DNA of 61,062 bases from Olsenella uli (GTDB lineage: Bacteria; Actinomycetota; Coriobacteriia; Coriobacteriales; Atopobiaceae), in NCBI RefSeq assembly GCF_901212655.1, contig NZ_CAAKON010000022.1, positions 7 through 61,068 of the forward strand, written 5' to 3'. Both the position numbers and the translations under genes were made by a program. This document shows positions 53,152-61,062 of this stretch, in pieces (the first letter of the stretch is position 1; every line of letters starts with the position of its first letter). The notes below the pieces were generated by a model. That model did no database searches. It was not told the DNA's origin and saw nothing but the letters and a program-made list of their open reading frames with translations.

Positions 53152-54777
53152 TTACTCTGCGTCGGAGTCCATCTGAGGCAGTCTCATCGTCCCGTTGGCA
53201 AGCTGGTCCTCAGGCTCCATGGCAGACGCCGCCGGCTCATCGATGGGCACTTTCGAGGTATTTTTCTTGGTCCGACGCGTCTGCCGCTTCTTGGGCTTGG
53301 CGGCGGGCTCCTCCTTGGACACTCCCACTAGCAGGTTTCCCGCAGGCCCCACGGCAGACGCCGCCGGCTCGCCGGCAGGCTCCTTGGCCATCCGCTTCTT
53401 TGCCGGCTTCTTCTTCGCGCGGCGGCGCTTGGGGGCGGGCTTTGGGGCCACTTCCTCGGCGGGAAGGTCGAAGAGCACAAGAGCGGCGGGCTCGGGCTCC
53501 TCCGCCGCGGGCTCAGCCTCCGGAGCGGGCGCCGTGACGACGCACGCACCGCAGCGGCCAAAGGTCCCAAAGTCGCGCAGGCAGCGGCACTCGAGCTGCT
53601 CGATGGCAGCCATGACTACGCCCGCCAGCTCCTCGGCGCCGGCGGCAGTGGGGTGTCCGTCCGGGTCGAAGACGAGCTTAGAGCCCTCAAGTGCAGGATT
53701 CTCCGCCATGGCGAGCGCCGCGTGACAGGCGGCGACGCGTTGGGAGCGCAGGCGCGCCGCGGCTTCAGCAACGATGTCGGGCACCTGCGCATAGCAGCTT
53801 CCGCGCACAATTTGGCTGTCATTTGCCGGGGCGGGCGGCAGCACCACAAGCCCCGCCTCGGGCCACAGGCGGTCCACCATAGCAAGGAACTCGGCGACCT
53901 CACGCCGCACGACGCACTCGCCGCAGCGCCCATAGCGATAGTTCTCGCCCAGCGCCACCACCACGAGCGTGGGAGGCTCGATGCCCTCGAGGCCCATGAG
54001 CGCCGTGGGCTGAAAGACCTGGGCCCCAACGCCCTGGTTCAGAAGGTCTGCGCCAAGGCGGGAGGCAACGAGGGAGGGCCACGCCAGCGCCGGGTCCTCG
54101 GCAACGTAGCCCTGGGCCACGGAATCGCCCAGCACCAGCAGGCGAACGGGCTTCTTGTCTGCCTGTCCAGAGGCGGCCGTAGCAGGGTCAACAGGCCGCA
54201 CATAGGTGCCGTTGCCGGCAATGCGCCCAAGCTCACAGCCACGAAGCGCCGGCAGCCAGAGACGCACGCGATGCACGTCCCCAAAGCCGGGCAGCTGCAA
54301 AAGACCCCCAGCATCCACGCCATCGGCAAGCTCGAGGGTCACGGACGGTCCCCACTCCTCGCGCGGGTTGCCCGCGAGTTCGCCAGGCTCCGGCATGGGA
54401 AGCGCCACATGCCGGCCATCCACGTCGTAGGAAAGGCCGTCATGCGCCAGTTTTGCCCCCGAGCCATCGACCGCCTCGAGCACCTTGCGCGTGGCGCGTG
54501 GCTCCTCGTCTACCCGCAGCTCCACGAGTACCTCGGAGGCATCCGTCTCGAACTCGAGGCGCACGCCCGCCGTGCAGGCAACCATCTGCCGGTAGATGCC
54601 GGGATACCACGCCAGGCAGCTCTCGAGCGCGCGGCGCTGCCTTGGCAGAAAACGCCAGGGCCTCACCCACTTGTGCGGAAGCTCCTCGACATGGACTGCA
54701 CCCCGGATGAAGTCTCTCGCGAGCTCGCAGCAAATCTCAGGTACGGCGGCCGATCCGTGCGTGCGGATCTTGGCCAC
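53152..54777 (-). CDS. SGNH/GDSL hydrolase with lysine-rich tail
   Basis: This 541-residue protein has an N-terminal beta-rich part (about 1-200) and an SGNH hydrolase domain. The nucleophile is in VLGDSVAQGYV, the oxyanion Asn in VVALGENYRYG (Glu-Asn), and the catalytic Asp/His in FDPDGHPTAAG. The architecture resembles bacterial carbohydrate esterases. After a Cys-containing segment (LECRCLRDFGTFGRCGACVV) comes a basic, repeat-containing tail (KRRRAKKKPAKKRMAK; EPAASA twice). There is no signal peptide. The GTG start at 54777 is one base after the phosphatase stop, with GGAGGG upstream, so the two genes are coupled. Confidence 0.8.
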   Translation of the reverse strand: MAKIRTHGSAAVPEICCELARDFIRGAVHVEELPHKWVRPWRFLPRQRRALESCLAWYPGIYRQMVACTAGVRLEFETDASEVLVELRVDEEPRATRKVLEAVDGSGAKLAHDGLSYDVDGRHVALPMPEPGELAGNPREEWGPSVTLELADGVDAGGLLQLPGFGDVHRVRLWLPALRGCELGRIAGNGTYVRPVDPATAASGQADKKPVRLLVLGDSVAQGYVAEDPALAWPSLVASRLGADLLNQGVGAQVFQPTALMGLEGIEPPTLVVVALGENYRYGRCGECVVRREVAEFLAMVDRLWPEAGLVVLPPAPANDSQIVRGSCYAQVPDIVAEAAARLRSQRVAACHAALAMAENPALEGSKLVFDPDGHPTAAGAEELAGVVMAAIEQLECRCLRDFGTFGRCGACVVTAPAPEAEPAAEEPEPAALVLFDLPAEEVAPKPAPKRRRAKKKPAKKRMAKEPAGEPAASAVGPAGNLLVGVSKEEPAAKPKKRQTRRTKKNTSKVPIDEPAASAMEPEDQLANGTMRLPQMDSDAE

Positions 54778-54778
54778 G

Positions 54779-55645
54779 CTACTCGCCCTCCCGAACCTCG
54801 GCGTACCACGCCTTGTGATCGTCGAGGCGCAGGATGCCCACACGCCCGATGCCAAAGCCGCCGGCGGCAGCGCAGTCGATGTCGACGCGGTCTGCGATGC
54901 CGCCCGTCAGCTCCCGGGCGCCAACCTCCACGATCATGCCATGGCCGTCGTCGGTGGCGCACACGAGGTTGGGGTCGTCCACATAGAGGCTCAAGTAAGG
55001 CGAGGGGGTGTGGCCGGCAATGACCACCGGGCCCGCCCCCTCGGCATCGACGAGTCCCGTGGGGGCGCCCCAGAACTCCTCGCGAATCCAAAGCAGGTCC
55101 TCGGCGTCCTGGGCAGCCAGGAGCTCGGCCAAGGTTTCCGTGCAAGAGAGGTCCGCGTCCTCGTGCTCGCCGCGCCAGGCGGCCGAGCGCTTGGGGTCGA
55201 TGCCGGCATGCACGATGGCATAGGCCCTGTCCGAGGTCTGGGCGACCTTGAAGAGCGGCAGGGCGCGCACCCAGGCCTCGAAGTCCTCGAACTCCTCCGG
55301 GCTCAACGCCTCGAGCTGGGTTGCCGTCACGCCGCCGCCATTGAGCATCCAGCCCGTCCAGTCGCCAAACTCCTCAGGGCCAAAGCCCGAGGTGTCGAAG
55401 GCCCCGTCCTTGGGCGCGCCGGAGCGGGAGAGCGCGGAGAGCATGAGCTGCTCGTGATTGCCCATGAGCACCTCGGCGTTGGGCAGGGAGCGAACGAGGG
55501 AGACCACGCCGAGGGGGTCGGGGCCACGGTCGATCATGTCGCCCACAACGAAGAGCTGGTCGTCCTTACCAATCGAAGCGGCGTTGAGTACCTCGTCGAG
55601 CGCCTTCACGTGTCCGTGAGCATCCGATGTGACGTACACCGCCAT
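54779..55645 (-). CDS. Calcineurin-like metallophosphatase
   Basis: This 288-residue protein is a PPP-type metallophosphatase. Metal ligands appear in the usual order: YVTSDAHGH, VVGDMIDRGPD, LMGNHEQLML and the later VIAGHTPSPY. Relatives dephosphorylate proteins or cleave dinucleoside tetraphosphates (PrpE/ApaH-like). The ATG at 55645 has GGGGAGG upstream. It forms an operon with the SGNH hydrolase. Confidence 0.9.
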   Translation of the reverse strand: MAVYVTSDAHGHVKALDEVLNAASIGKDDQLFVVGDMIDRGPDPLGVVSLVRSLPNAEVLMGNHEQLMLSALSRSGAPKDGAFDTSGFGPEEFGDWTGWMLNGGGVTATQLEALSPEEFEDFEAWVRALPLFKVAQTSDRAYAIVHAGIDPKRSAAWRGEHEDADLSCTETLAELLAAQDAEDLLWIREEFWGAPTGLVDAEGAGPVVIAGHTPSPYLSLYVDDPNLVCATDDGHGMIVEVGARELTGGIADRVDIDCAAAGGFGIGRVGILRLDDHKAWYAEVREGE

Positions 55646-55689
55646 TGCATGCCTCCCCTGACACCGGCTGGCGACGCCAGCGCGAGCAG

Positions 55690-56328
55690 CTACTTCCTTC
55701 GCCCGGCACCGTGCGTGCGCGCGCCGCGCGCACGGCCGGATTTGCTCATACCACTATGACGCATGCGGAGCCGCTCCGCGAATTGTCCACGCCGCCAGAC
55801 GGGCATGGAACCAATTTCCACGACACGCCCCTCGAGCGTCCAGGCAAAATCCGGCCCGGTCAGCGGGGCGGCTGTCTGGGCCGCTCCCCTACGCAGGGCC
55901 CGGGCATGGTCGCGAACCTCCTGTGCGCGACGCACCTCGTGCACGATGGCCTCCATGGAATGTGCGAAGCGCCCCTTCTTGAGCCGACACTCCCACACCA
56001 CGATGACGGTCCAGCCCGCAGCCACGAGCAGCTCGCGGTCCTTGCGATCGCGCGCACGATTGCGGGCAAACTTGGCCTCCCAGAAGGCGGCGTTGCTCTT
56101 GGGGTCTGGCAGGGCGCAGTAGGGACAGCGATGCCAGAAGCAGCCATTGACGAAGATGGCCACCTTGCGACCCGGATAGCAGATGTCTGGCTTGCCGGGA
56201 GCCTTCTTCCAGTGGAGGCGGTAGCCGGAGAGGCCCGCCTCGCGCAGAGCGGCACGAACCTTGAGCTCGGGCTTGGTGTTCTTTGACTTGTTGGCCTGCA
56301 TGACGCGGCGCGTCGCCTCAGAAACCAT
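55690..56328 (-). CDS. vsr: Very-short-patch-repair endonuclease Vsr
   Basis: The 212-residue product has a full Vsr domain in its first 140 residues: RRVMQANKSKNTKPELKVR, HWKKAPGKPDICYPGRKVAIFVN with the catalytic Asp, and CFWHRCPYC with zinc and active-site residues. The last 70 residues are extra and basic. Vsr nicks T:G mismatches left by deamination at methylated sites. It is normally linked to a cytosine methyltransferase gene, and none lies nearby. The ATG at 56328 has GGGAGGG upstream. Confidence 0.92.
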   Translation of the reverse strand: MVSEATRRVMQANKSKNTKPELKVRAALREAGLSGYRLHWKKAPGKPDICYPGRKVAIFVNGCFWHRCPYCALPDPKSNAAFWEAKFARNRARDRKDRELLVAAGWTVIVVWECRLKKGRFAHSMEAIVHEVRRAQEVRDHARALRRGAAQTAAPLTGPDFAWTLEGRVVEIGSMPVWRRGQFAERLRMRHSGMSKSGRARGARTHGAGRRK

Positions 56329-56638
56329 GGCCCTCCCCCGCGTCTTCCTCGCTCCTTGCGGCCAGCACTCGCACGACCCCCGCACCTCGCAGCCATCCGC
56401 GGCAACGGAGCGCGGGCTACCTTGTCGGCACGCCAACAATGCGCACCGCAGTCATCCGCGACCGGGGGCGTCCCTTGCCCCCGCGGCAAAGGCGGGGCTA
56501 GTGTACCCTCATTGCATGCAGGGCGCGCCCCCGCAGCACCAGGGAACGCGGCCGCCGCAAAAGTGCCCTCATTGCCTGCAAGGCGTAGCCCCAAAGCGCC
56601 GTAGCGCAGCAACCACGTATCCAAGGGAAGGGAATCCC
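56329..56638. other. Intergenic region between divergent vsr and Nudix genes
   Basis: No gene is seen. It contains a GGGGGCG...CGCCCCC-type GC-rich stretch near 56463-56485 and two imperfect 38-base direct repeats (56503-56540 and 56563-56600). Both divergent promoters should be here, but I cannot place clear -35/-10 boxes. Confidence 0.5.
56503..56600. repeat. Two imperfect 38-base repeats, 60-base period
   Basis: Copies at 56503-56540 and 56563-56600 share CCCTCATTGC and TGCA. They lie in the region between vsr and the Nudix gene and could be operator-like or a small decayed repeat. Confidence 0.6.
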
Positions 56639-57079
56639 ATGGCACAGCAAACCGGCCCAGGCAAGCCAATCGTTCGCGTTGCCGCCGCCATCATCTGCCA
56701 CGACGGCAAAATCCTCGCAGCCCAGCGCAGCTACGGACCCATGAAGGACGGCTGGGAGTTCCCGGGCGGCAAGATCGAGGAGGGCGAGCAGCCCGAGGAC
56801 GCCGTCCGGCGCGAATGCGCCGAGGAACTGGGCCTCAAGCTCGGCGTGCTCTGGCCGTTCTCCTCGGTTGAGTACGACTACCCAGACTTCCACCTCTCGA
56901 TGGAGCTCTTCATGGGCGCTCCGGCATCCGGCCAGGAGCCCCAGATGATCGCGCACGAGGCCCTGCGGTGGCTCGACCGCAACAACCTGCTCTCCGTATC
57001 CTGGCTGCCGGCAGACGAGGAGCCCGTGCGCGCCCTCGGGCTGGCGTGGGACGAGCTCTTCGACGAGATGCACCTGTAA
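56639..57079 (+). CDS. MutT-like Nudix hydrolase
   Basis: This 146-residue protein carries a perfect Nudix box, GKIEEGEQPEDAVRRECAEE then LGL, after VRVAAAIICHDGKILAAQRS and WEFPGG. This matches MutT/8-oxo-dGTP diphosphatases and CTP pyrophosphohydrolase (NudG). It probably cleans up damaged nucleotides. The ATG has AAGGGAAGGG upstream. The next gene starts 34 bases after its stop. Confidence 0.93.
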   Translation: MAQQTGPGKPIVRVAAAIICHDGKILAAQRSYGPMKDGWEFPGGKIEEGEQPEDAVRRECAEELGLKLGVLWPFSSVEYDYPDFHLSMELFMGAPASGQEPQMIAHEALRWLDRNNLLSVSWLPADEEPVRALGLAWDELFDEMHL

Positions 57080-57113
57080 AATGGACGGCACGCAGCCAAC
57101 GGGAGGGGCATCC

Positions 57114-58127
57114 ATGGAAGACGAGCGCAAAGACGAGTTCAGCCAGCAGCCGGTCCCCGGTCAGGCACCGGAGCAGCAGGCAAACTCGGGCTCGCCCAAG
57201 CCAGAGCCGCAGATGCCCCAGGTTCCCGCAGGTGCGCATGCGGCGCAGCAGGGCGCTCAGCAGCAGGCGTCACAGCAGGCCCAGACGCCTGGGCAGACGG
57301 CGCAGCCGCAGCAGTCTGCCGACCTCGCTCCCGCGCCGCAGGTCATCGAGAGTGCCAGCGCCACCACCTCGCCAGACAACAGGTCAGGCGCAGCCCCCTA
57401 CCTCATCGTGGTCGCGGTCCTCGCCCTCGCGCTCATCTCCAGCCTCGCCTTCACGGGACTGCTTGCCAGCGTCGCCTCCGATATCGAGGATGAGATCAGG
57501 GACCAGGGCCTCGAGCTCAATTATGGTGGCCAGAACCAGCTCGGCGGCAACTCCGACGGTTACCTCGACAACGGCCTCGGCGCCGGCAACGGATACGCCA
57601 ATGGCTACGGCTCATCAAACGCAGACCTCACGGCAGACAATGTCCTCGACTTCGACTACCGGTGCTTTGACGAGTCCGTGAACGACTACGTGTTCGCAAG
57701 CGACTACGCGGGCTCGCAGGCTCCCGTCGCAGACTTCGTGCGCCAGCTGGCCAAGATCGACGGCGACGCCACCACGGCCGCGCAGTCTCACCTCCGCGCC
57801 GCCGCGTCTGCCACCGACGACGCCACCCGTGCCTCTGAGCTCCAGCAGCTGGCTCAGCTCTGCTCGGACACGCAGGCCTCGGTGCGCGGCCTGGCGCTGC
57901 CCGCGGCAACGGGCACGCACGCGGAAGACATCCACGGCGAGCTCGAGGAGGCCCGGGAGGACACCGCCGAACGCTGGGAGGACATGGCCAAAATCGTGGC
58001 CATCATGCAGTCCCCCAGCGGCCACAAGGCAAGCGAGCTTGACGACCTTGACTCCGAGGCAAGCGACGTGACCTCCATCGCCATCGACCTCTCCAACGCC
58101 CTCGGAGACTCCGCCGCCTCCAGGTAG
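57114..58127 (+). CDS. Single-span membrane protein with Gln/Pro-rich N-terminus
   Basis: I do not recognise this 337-residue protein. About 95 residues rich in Gln, Pro and Ala precede one membrane helix (YLIVVAVLALALISSLAFTG). A Gly/Asn/Tyr-rich stretch follows, then an exterior helical domain of about 170 residues rich in Ala, Asp and Glu without cysteine pairs. The topology suggests a type II membrane protein with the C-terminus outside. The ATG at 57114 has GGGAGGGG upstream. It may be co-transcribed with the Nudix gene. Confidence 0.75.
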   Translation: MEDERKDEFSQQPVPGQAPEQQANSGSPKPEPQMPQVPAGAHAAQQGAQQQASQQAQTPGQTAQPQQSADLAPAPQVIESASATTSPDNRSGAAPYLIVVAVLALALISSLAFTGLLASVASDIEDEIRDQGLELNYGGQNQLGGNSDGYLDNGLGAGNGYANGYGSSNADLTADNVLDFDYRCFDESVNDYVFASDYAGSQAPVADFVRQLAKIDGDATTAAQSHLRAAASATDDATRASELQQLAQLCSDTQASVRGLALPAATGTHAEDIHGELEEAREDTAERWEDMAKIVAIMQSPSGHKASELDDLDSEASDVTSIAIDLSNALGDSAASR

Positions 58128-58147
58128 CCCCAGAGAAGACCGACGTT

Positions 58148-58182
58148 GCGGCGGGCACTGTAGCAGGTGGCCCGCCGCTTTA
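58148..58182 (+). terminator. Terminator before thyA
   Basis: GCGGCGGGC and GCCCGCCGC form a nine-base stem with a 13-base loop, followed by TTTACG. It ends the Nudix/membrane-protein transcript. Confidence 0.7.
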
Positions 58183-58204
58183 CGCATGACCCGAAAGGAG
58201 CCCT

Positions 58205-59053
58205 ATGAGCAGGGCAGACAAGCTCTTTGTGTCCATGTGCGAGGACATCCTCGAGAACGGCACCACCACCGAGGGCCAGAAGGTGCGCCCGAAGTGGGAG
58301 GACGGAACGCCGGCCTACACCATCAAGCAGTTTGGCGTCGTGAACCGCTACGACCTGCGCCAGGAGTTCCCCGCGCTGACGCTGCGGCGCACCGCGCTCA
58401 AGAGCTGCATGGACGAGGTGCTGTGGATCTACCAGAAGAAGTCCAACAACATCCACGACCTTGCGAGCCACATCTGGGACGAGTGGGCCGACGAGTCGGG
58501 TTCCATCGGCAAGGCGTATGGCTACCAGATCGCGCAGAAGAGCCACTACCCCGAGGGCGACTTCGACCAGATGGACCGCGTGCTGTTCGACCTCGGGCGC
58601 ACGCCCTACTCGCGTCGCATCATGACGAACACCTACGTGTTCCACGACCTCTCCGAGATGAACCTCTACCCCTGCGCCTACAGCTGCACCTATAACGTGA
58701 CGCAGCACGGGGGAGATGCCGCTCCCACCCTCAACCTGCTGCTCAACCAGAGGAGCCAAGACATCCTCGCCGCCAACAACTGGAACGTGTGCCAGTACGC
58801 CATCCTGCTCATGATGGTGGCGCGCCACGTGGGGATGATTCCGGGGCAGCTCGTGCACGTCATCGCCGACGCACACATCTACGACCGTCACGTAGACATC
58901 GTGCGCGAGCTCATCGGGCGCGAGCAGTTCCCCGCCCCGCGCGTGACGCTCAATCCCGAGAAGCGCGACTTCTACGCCTTCACGACGGACGACCTGATCG
59001 TGGAGAACTACCAGCACGGACCGCAGGTGCGAAACATCCCCATTGCGGTGTAG
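58205..59053 (+). CDS. thyA: Thymidylate synthase
   Basis: This 282-residue enzyme methylates dUMP with methylene-THF. It shows FGVVNRYDLRQEFPALTLRR, the catalytic cysteine in NLYPCAYSCTYNV, LLLNQRSQDIL, and DAHIYDRHVDIVREL. The usual PCH is PCA, a variant I believe occurs in some Gram-positive ThyA proteins, so not necessarily inactive. The ATG has AAGGAG five bases upstream. folA follows 242 bases later, which links dTMP synthesis with recycling of the dihydrofolate it makes. Confidence 0.95.
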   Translation: MSRADKLFVSMCEDILENGTTTEGQKVRPKWEDGTPAYTIKQFGVVNRYDLRQEFPALTLRRTALKSCMDEVLWIYQKKSNNIHDLASHIWDEWADESGSIGKAYGYQIAQKSHYPEGDFDQMDRVLFDLGRTPYSRRIMTNTYVFHDLSEMNLYPCAYSCTYNVTQHGGDAAPTLNLLLNQRSQDILAANNWNVCQYAILLMMVARHVGMIPGQLVHVIADAHIYDRHVDIVRELIGREQFPAPRVTLNPEKRDFYAFTTDDLIVENYQHGPQVRNIPIAV

Positions 59054-59295
59054 GTCACACGCGGGGGTTGCGCCCCCGCGTCCGGCTCGGGCAGTCCTGA
59101 GGTCGCACGGAGGTGAGGTTTAGTCACCTCCGGCTCCTGCGAAATAATGCCGAACGAGGGGACAGCCCAGCAAGCGCACACGGCGCGGAGAGGCGCAGGG
59201 TGCCCAGAGGGCGTTCTCCGCACTGCGAAGAATCGTCTACCTCATTTTTTGTTGCAAGGCAACTTAACTTGCGACGCTGTCACGAAAGGATTGCC
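59054..59295 (+). other. thyA–folA intergenic region with two hairpins
   Basis: Two hairpins without T-runs are seen: GCGGGGG/CCCCCGC at about 59061-59079 and the perfect CGGAGGTGA/TCACCTCCG at 59108-59132. Further on, GCGGAGA and TCTCCGC at about 59195-59232 can pair, followed at a distance by TTTTTT at about 59245-59250. Its core GGCGCAGGGTGCC also occurs in the repeats at 60459-60588. No gene is seen. Confidence 0.55.
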
Positions 59296-59826
59296 ATGTC
59301 AGAGCGCAAGCCGCTTCCGAACCTGTTTGCCATTGTGGCCGCGTGCGACGATTGGGGCATTGGCCTCGATGGCGACATGATCGTGCGCAACAAAGCCGAC
59401 ATGCGCCACTTCGTTGCCTGCACCACGGGACACACGGTCCTGCTCGGTCGCCGGACGCTCGAGAGCTTTCCGGGCGGACGTCCGCTCAAGAACCGTCGCA
59501 ACATCGTGCTCACGCGCGACCGCTCGTTCGCGCGCGAGGGCGTCGAGACGGCCGGCTCGCTCGATGAGGCGCTGGCACTGTCCGCCCCCGACGAAAAGGT
59601 CTGGGTCGTCGGGGGCGGACAGGTCTACCGCGAGGCGCTCCCCCTCTGCAGCGCCGCCATCGTGACACGCGACCACTGCGTGCGCGAGGCCGACACCTTC
59701 TTCCCCAACCTCGAGACGGACCCCGCGTGGGTTGTCTCCGACATCGCGAGCAAGGATGACGAAGGGAACCCCCTCGTCACCACCGAGGGGGTTCCCTTCG
59801 AGTTCGTCACCTATACGCGGGCGTAG
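59296..59826 (+). CDS. folA: Dihydrofolate reductase
   Basis: This 176-residue protein has the DHFR pattern: FAIVAACDDWGIGLDGDMIV, ADMRHFVACTTGHTVLLGRR, SFPGGRPLKNRRNIVLTRD and VWVVGGGQVYREALP. It reduces dihydrofolate with NADPH. The ATG has AAAGGA upstream. Its 3' coding part contains a 17-base perfect inverted repeat. Confidence 0.95.
   Translation: MSERKPLPNLFAIVAACDDWGIGLDGDMIVRNKADMRHFVACTTGHTVLLGRRTLESFPGGRPLKNRRNIVLTRDRSFAREGVETAGSLDEALALSAPDEKVWVVGGGQVYREALPLCSAAIVTRDHCVREADTFFPNLETDPAWVVSDIASKDDEGNPLVTTEGVPFEFVTYTRA
59760..59800. repeat. Perfect 17-base inverted repeat inside folA
   Basis: Bases 59760-59776 and 59784-59800 are perfect reverse complements with a seven-base loop. 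The arm core is GAAGGGAACCCCCTCG. It lies about 26 bases before the folA stop, and it is not followed by a T-run. Confidence 0.95.
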
Positions 59827-60056
59827 CTGTCAGCCAACGAGCTCGCAGGGATTGCGGCGAAAGGTTGTCCGGGGTCGGCGCCGGCATCGGGAAGTTCCAC
59901 GGAGTGCCCGGCAATCGAAAACGAGCCTGCGGCCTGGGCGCCGGCAATCAGGGCCTCGATGATTCACCGCCATGCCGAAGGAGTAGAATCATGCGCGCAA
60001 GTAAGCCATAGCCAACACGGGTGCAGGGGGCACCCGTCGTCAGGGAGGCGCTCGTC

Positions 60057-60434
60057 ATGCCAAACATCTCGAACTTCATCATTCTCGCCATCATCGTCGT
60101 TGCGATGGCGGTCGTGGTGCGCAACTACATCCGCAAGGGCGGCCACGGAGACTGCTGCGGCGACACCGACGGCAACATCAAGCTCAAGGGCCCCAAGGAC
60201 CGTGACGTCTCGCACTACACCCACGCCTACAACGTGACCGTGACGGGTATGAGCTGCGATAACTGCGCCACCAAGGTTGCCAACGCATTCAACGGCCAGG
60301 ACGGCATGTACGCCGAGGTGAGCCTGACGGACGGCAAGGCGCTCGTTCGCACCAAGGAAGTCGTGGACGCCGACGCGCTCAAGTCCGTCGTCCGCAATGC
60401 CGGCTACGGCGTGGGCGAGATCACCGAGGCCTAG
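60057..60434 (+). CDS. Membrane-anchored heavy-metal-associated (HMA) domain protein
   Basis: This 125-residue protein has an N-terminal membrane helix (FIILAIIVVAMAVVVRNYI), a short Gly/Cys segment (GGHGDCCGD) like FeoB-associated Cys-rich peptides, then an HMA domain. The metal-binding CxxC is in VTGMSCDNCATKVANAF. HMA domains of this kind bind copper or other soft metals. The ATG at 60057 has GGAGG upstream. The leader contains a GGGTGC/GCACCC hairpin at about 60019-60035 and a TAGAAT that may be a -10 box. No P-type ATPase or regulator is next to it in the window. Confidence 0.85.
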   Translation: MPNISNFIILAIIVVAMAVVVRNYIRKGGHGDCCGDTDGNIKLKGPKDRDVSHYTHAYNVTVTGMSCDNCATKVANAFNGQDGMYAEVSLTDGKALVRTKEVVDADALKSVVRNAGYGVGEITEA

Positions 60435-60458
60435 GCTTTCGGAGATTGTTCTCACGTG

Positions 60459-60588
60459 ACGCCCGTGCGGCGCAGGGTGCCGAGCGCCAAAGCAACCGGC
60501 TCCTGCGTTCCCTTACGATGCAGGCGCCCGTGCGGCGCAGGGTGCCGAACACCAAAGCAACCGGCCCCTGCGTTCCCTTACGCTGCAG
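60459..60588 (+). repeat. Two tandem 65-base repeats plus start of a third
   Basis: Copies at 60459-60523 and 60524-60588 differ at about six positions. A partial third begins at 60589. Each contains GCCCGTGCGGCGCAGGGTGCC. No spacer/repeat pattern of a CRISPR array is present, and there is no coding sense. Confidence 0.9.
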
Positions 60589-60711
60589 GTGCCCACGCAC
60601 CGGGATATTCGGCGCTCGCGTCTCTCACGCTCACATGGCTTGTACGGAATTACATCCAACAATTGAGCTCTCATGCAACGCGAGCACCCCTGCATTACCA
60701 CATCGGCCCAC

Positions 60712-60748
60712 AAGGCGGCGCCCCAGGCGGGCGCCGCCTTTATATTGA
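60712..60748 (+). terminator. Intrinsic terminator near the window end
   Basis: AAGGCGGCGCC pairs with GGCGCCGCCTT, and TATATT follows. The nearest plus-strand gene ends 280 bases earlier. Confidence 0.6.
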
Positions 60749-60858
60749 ATGACATGCGTGAGCGCAATGCGAACCGAAACCAGCCAAGTGGTCGCAAGCC
60801 CGCGCCCATCCCTTCAAGGCCCGCCCCACGCGCTCGCAATAAGCGGCCCACCCTCCCT

Positions 60859-60981
60859 AAACGCTCACAATAAGCAGCCAGCCCTCAAACGCTCACAACA
60901 CGTAGCCACCCCCCTCCTCGAGCGCCCGCCACCTAAACGCTCACAACCCGTAGCCACCCCCTCCTCGAGCGCCCGCCACCC
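60859..60981 (+). repeat. Tandem degenerate 48-base repeats
   Basis: Two good copies at 60887-60934 and 60935-60981 follow a shortened copy at 60859-60886. All begin AAACGCTCACAA. The remaining bases to 61062 contain no gene that I can recognise. Confidence 0.8.
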
Positions 60982-61062
60982 AAGGACGACCCTTCACATA
61001 TTCTCGCAACCCGAGTACCGCCCATGAATCGGGGCGATTGCGCAAGCCAAGTGGTGGCGCGC

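Noticed and set aside
58678..58730. ThyA judged inactive because PCH is PCA
   Set aside because: The cysteine is present and I believe PCA variants occur in other thymidylate synthases; the rest of the enzyme is intact.
60459..60981. Possible CRISPR array
   Set aside because: Repeat units are long, few and directly abutting, without unique spacers, and no cas genes are present.

Overview
The window is high-GC DNA with densely packed, mostly minus-strand genes. The gene order (efp–asp23–nusB–xseB–tlyA; alaS–ruvX–mltG–yqeG–prepilin peptidase–aroK–aroB), a SpaA-type sortase pilus locus, a dlt operon and an rsbW/sigB-type stress sigma module point to a Gram-positive actinobacterium, most likely of class Coriobacteriia (Olsenella/Atopobium/Parolsenella-like). 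This is inferred from gene content alone; there is no rRNA gene or intact tRNA gene in the window.

Layout. 0–6.6 kb: a divergent RfbA-like nucleotidyltransferase, the 3' remnant of a class-I amidotransferase gene, and a dlt operon in the order dltB-dltC-dltD-dltX-dltA, including a 41-codon DltX-like membrane peptide. 6.7–9.7 kb: tlyA, xseB, nusB, asp23 and efp, read from a promoter upstream of efp. 9.8–13.1 kb: a mannose-family PTS (manL, manM, manN, manO/DUF956) lying between efp and the pepP-type peptidase gene. 13.1–13.7 kb: an AT-rich intergenic stretch and a tandem hairpin repeat. 14.9–26.7 kb: a pilus operon with a giant LPxTG adhesin, backbone pilin, class C sortase and minor pilin. 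The adhesin reading frame is broken by a run of nine G in its 5' end, which looks like a phase-variation switch in the OFF state. 26.8–34.8 kb: aroB, aroK, a prepilin peptidase, yqeG, mltG, ruvX and alaS.

34.9–39.7 kb is a branched-chain amino acid cluster in decay. Threonine dehydratase has lost about 60 residues including the PLP lysine, ilvD survives only as its last 50 or so codons, ilvB is shortened at the C-terminus, ilvN looks intact and ilvC is frameshifted near its end. 39.8–45.7 kb holds panB, panC, a DUF2520 Rossmann protein (candidate ketopantoate reductase) and panD, plus an AI-2E-type transporter gene. This stretch is bracketed by two identical 80-bp direct repeats taken from the end of the sigma factor gene. 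44.7–46.7 kb: the sigma factor, its RsbW-like partner and a DUF948 protein. 46.8–55.7 kb: rarA, a dGTPase-like HD hydrolase, an ATP-grasp-like ligase, a YkvI-type membrane protein, an SGNH hydrolase and a metallophosphatase. 55.7–60.4 kb: an orphan vsr endonuclease, a Nudix hydrolase, a membrane protein, thyA, folA and a small heavy-metal-binding membrane protein. The last 600 bases hold only tandem repeats and a terminator.

The points most worth following are the poly-G switch in the adhesin gene, the serial lesions in the isoleucine/valine genes, the DltX-like peptide, the RfbA-like protein with altered active-site motifs, and the 80-bp repeats around the pantothenate genes. Sequencing or assembly error must be excluded for the frameshifts.
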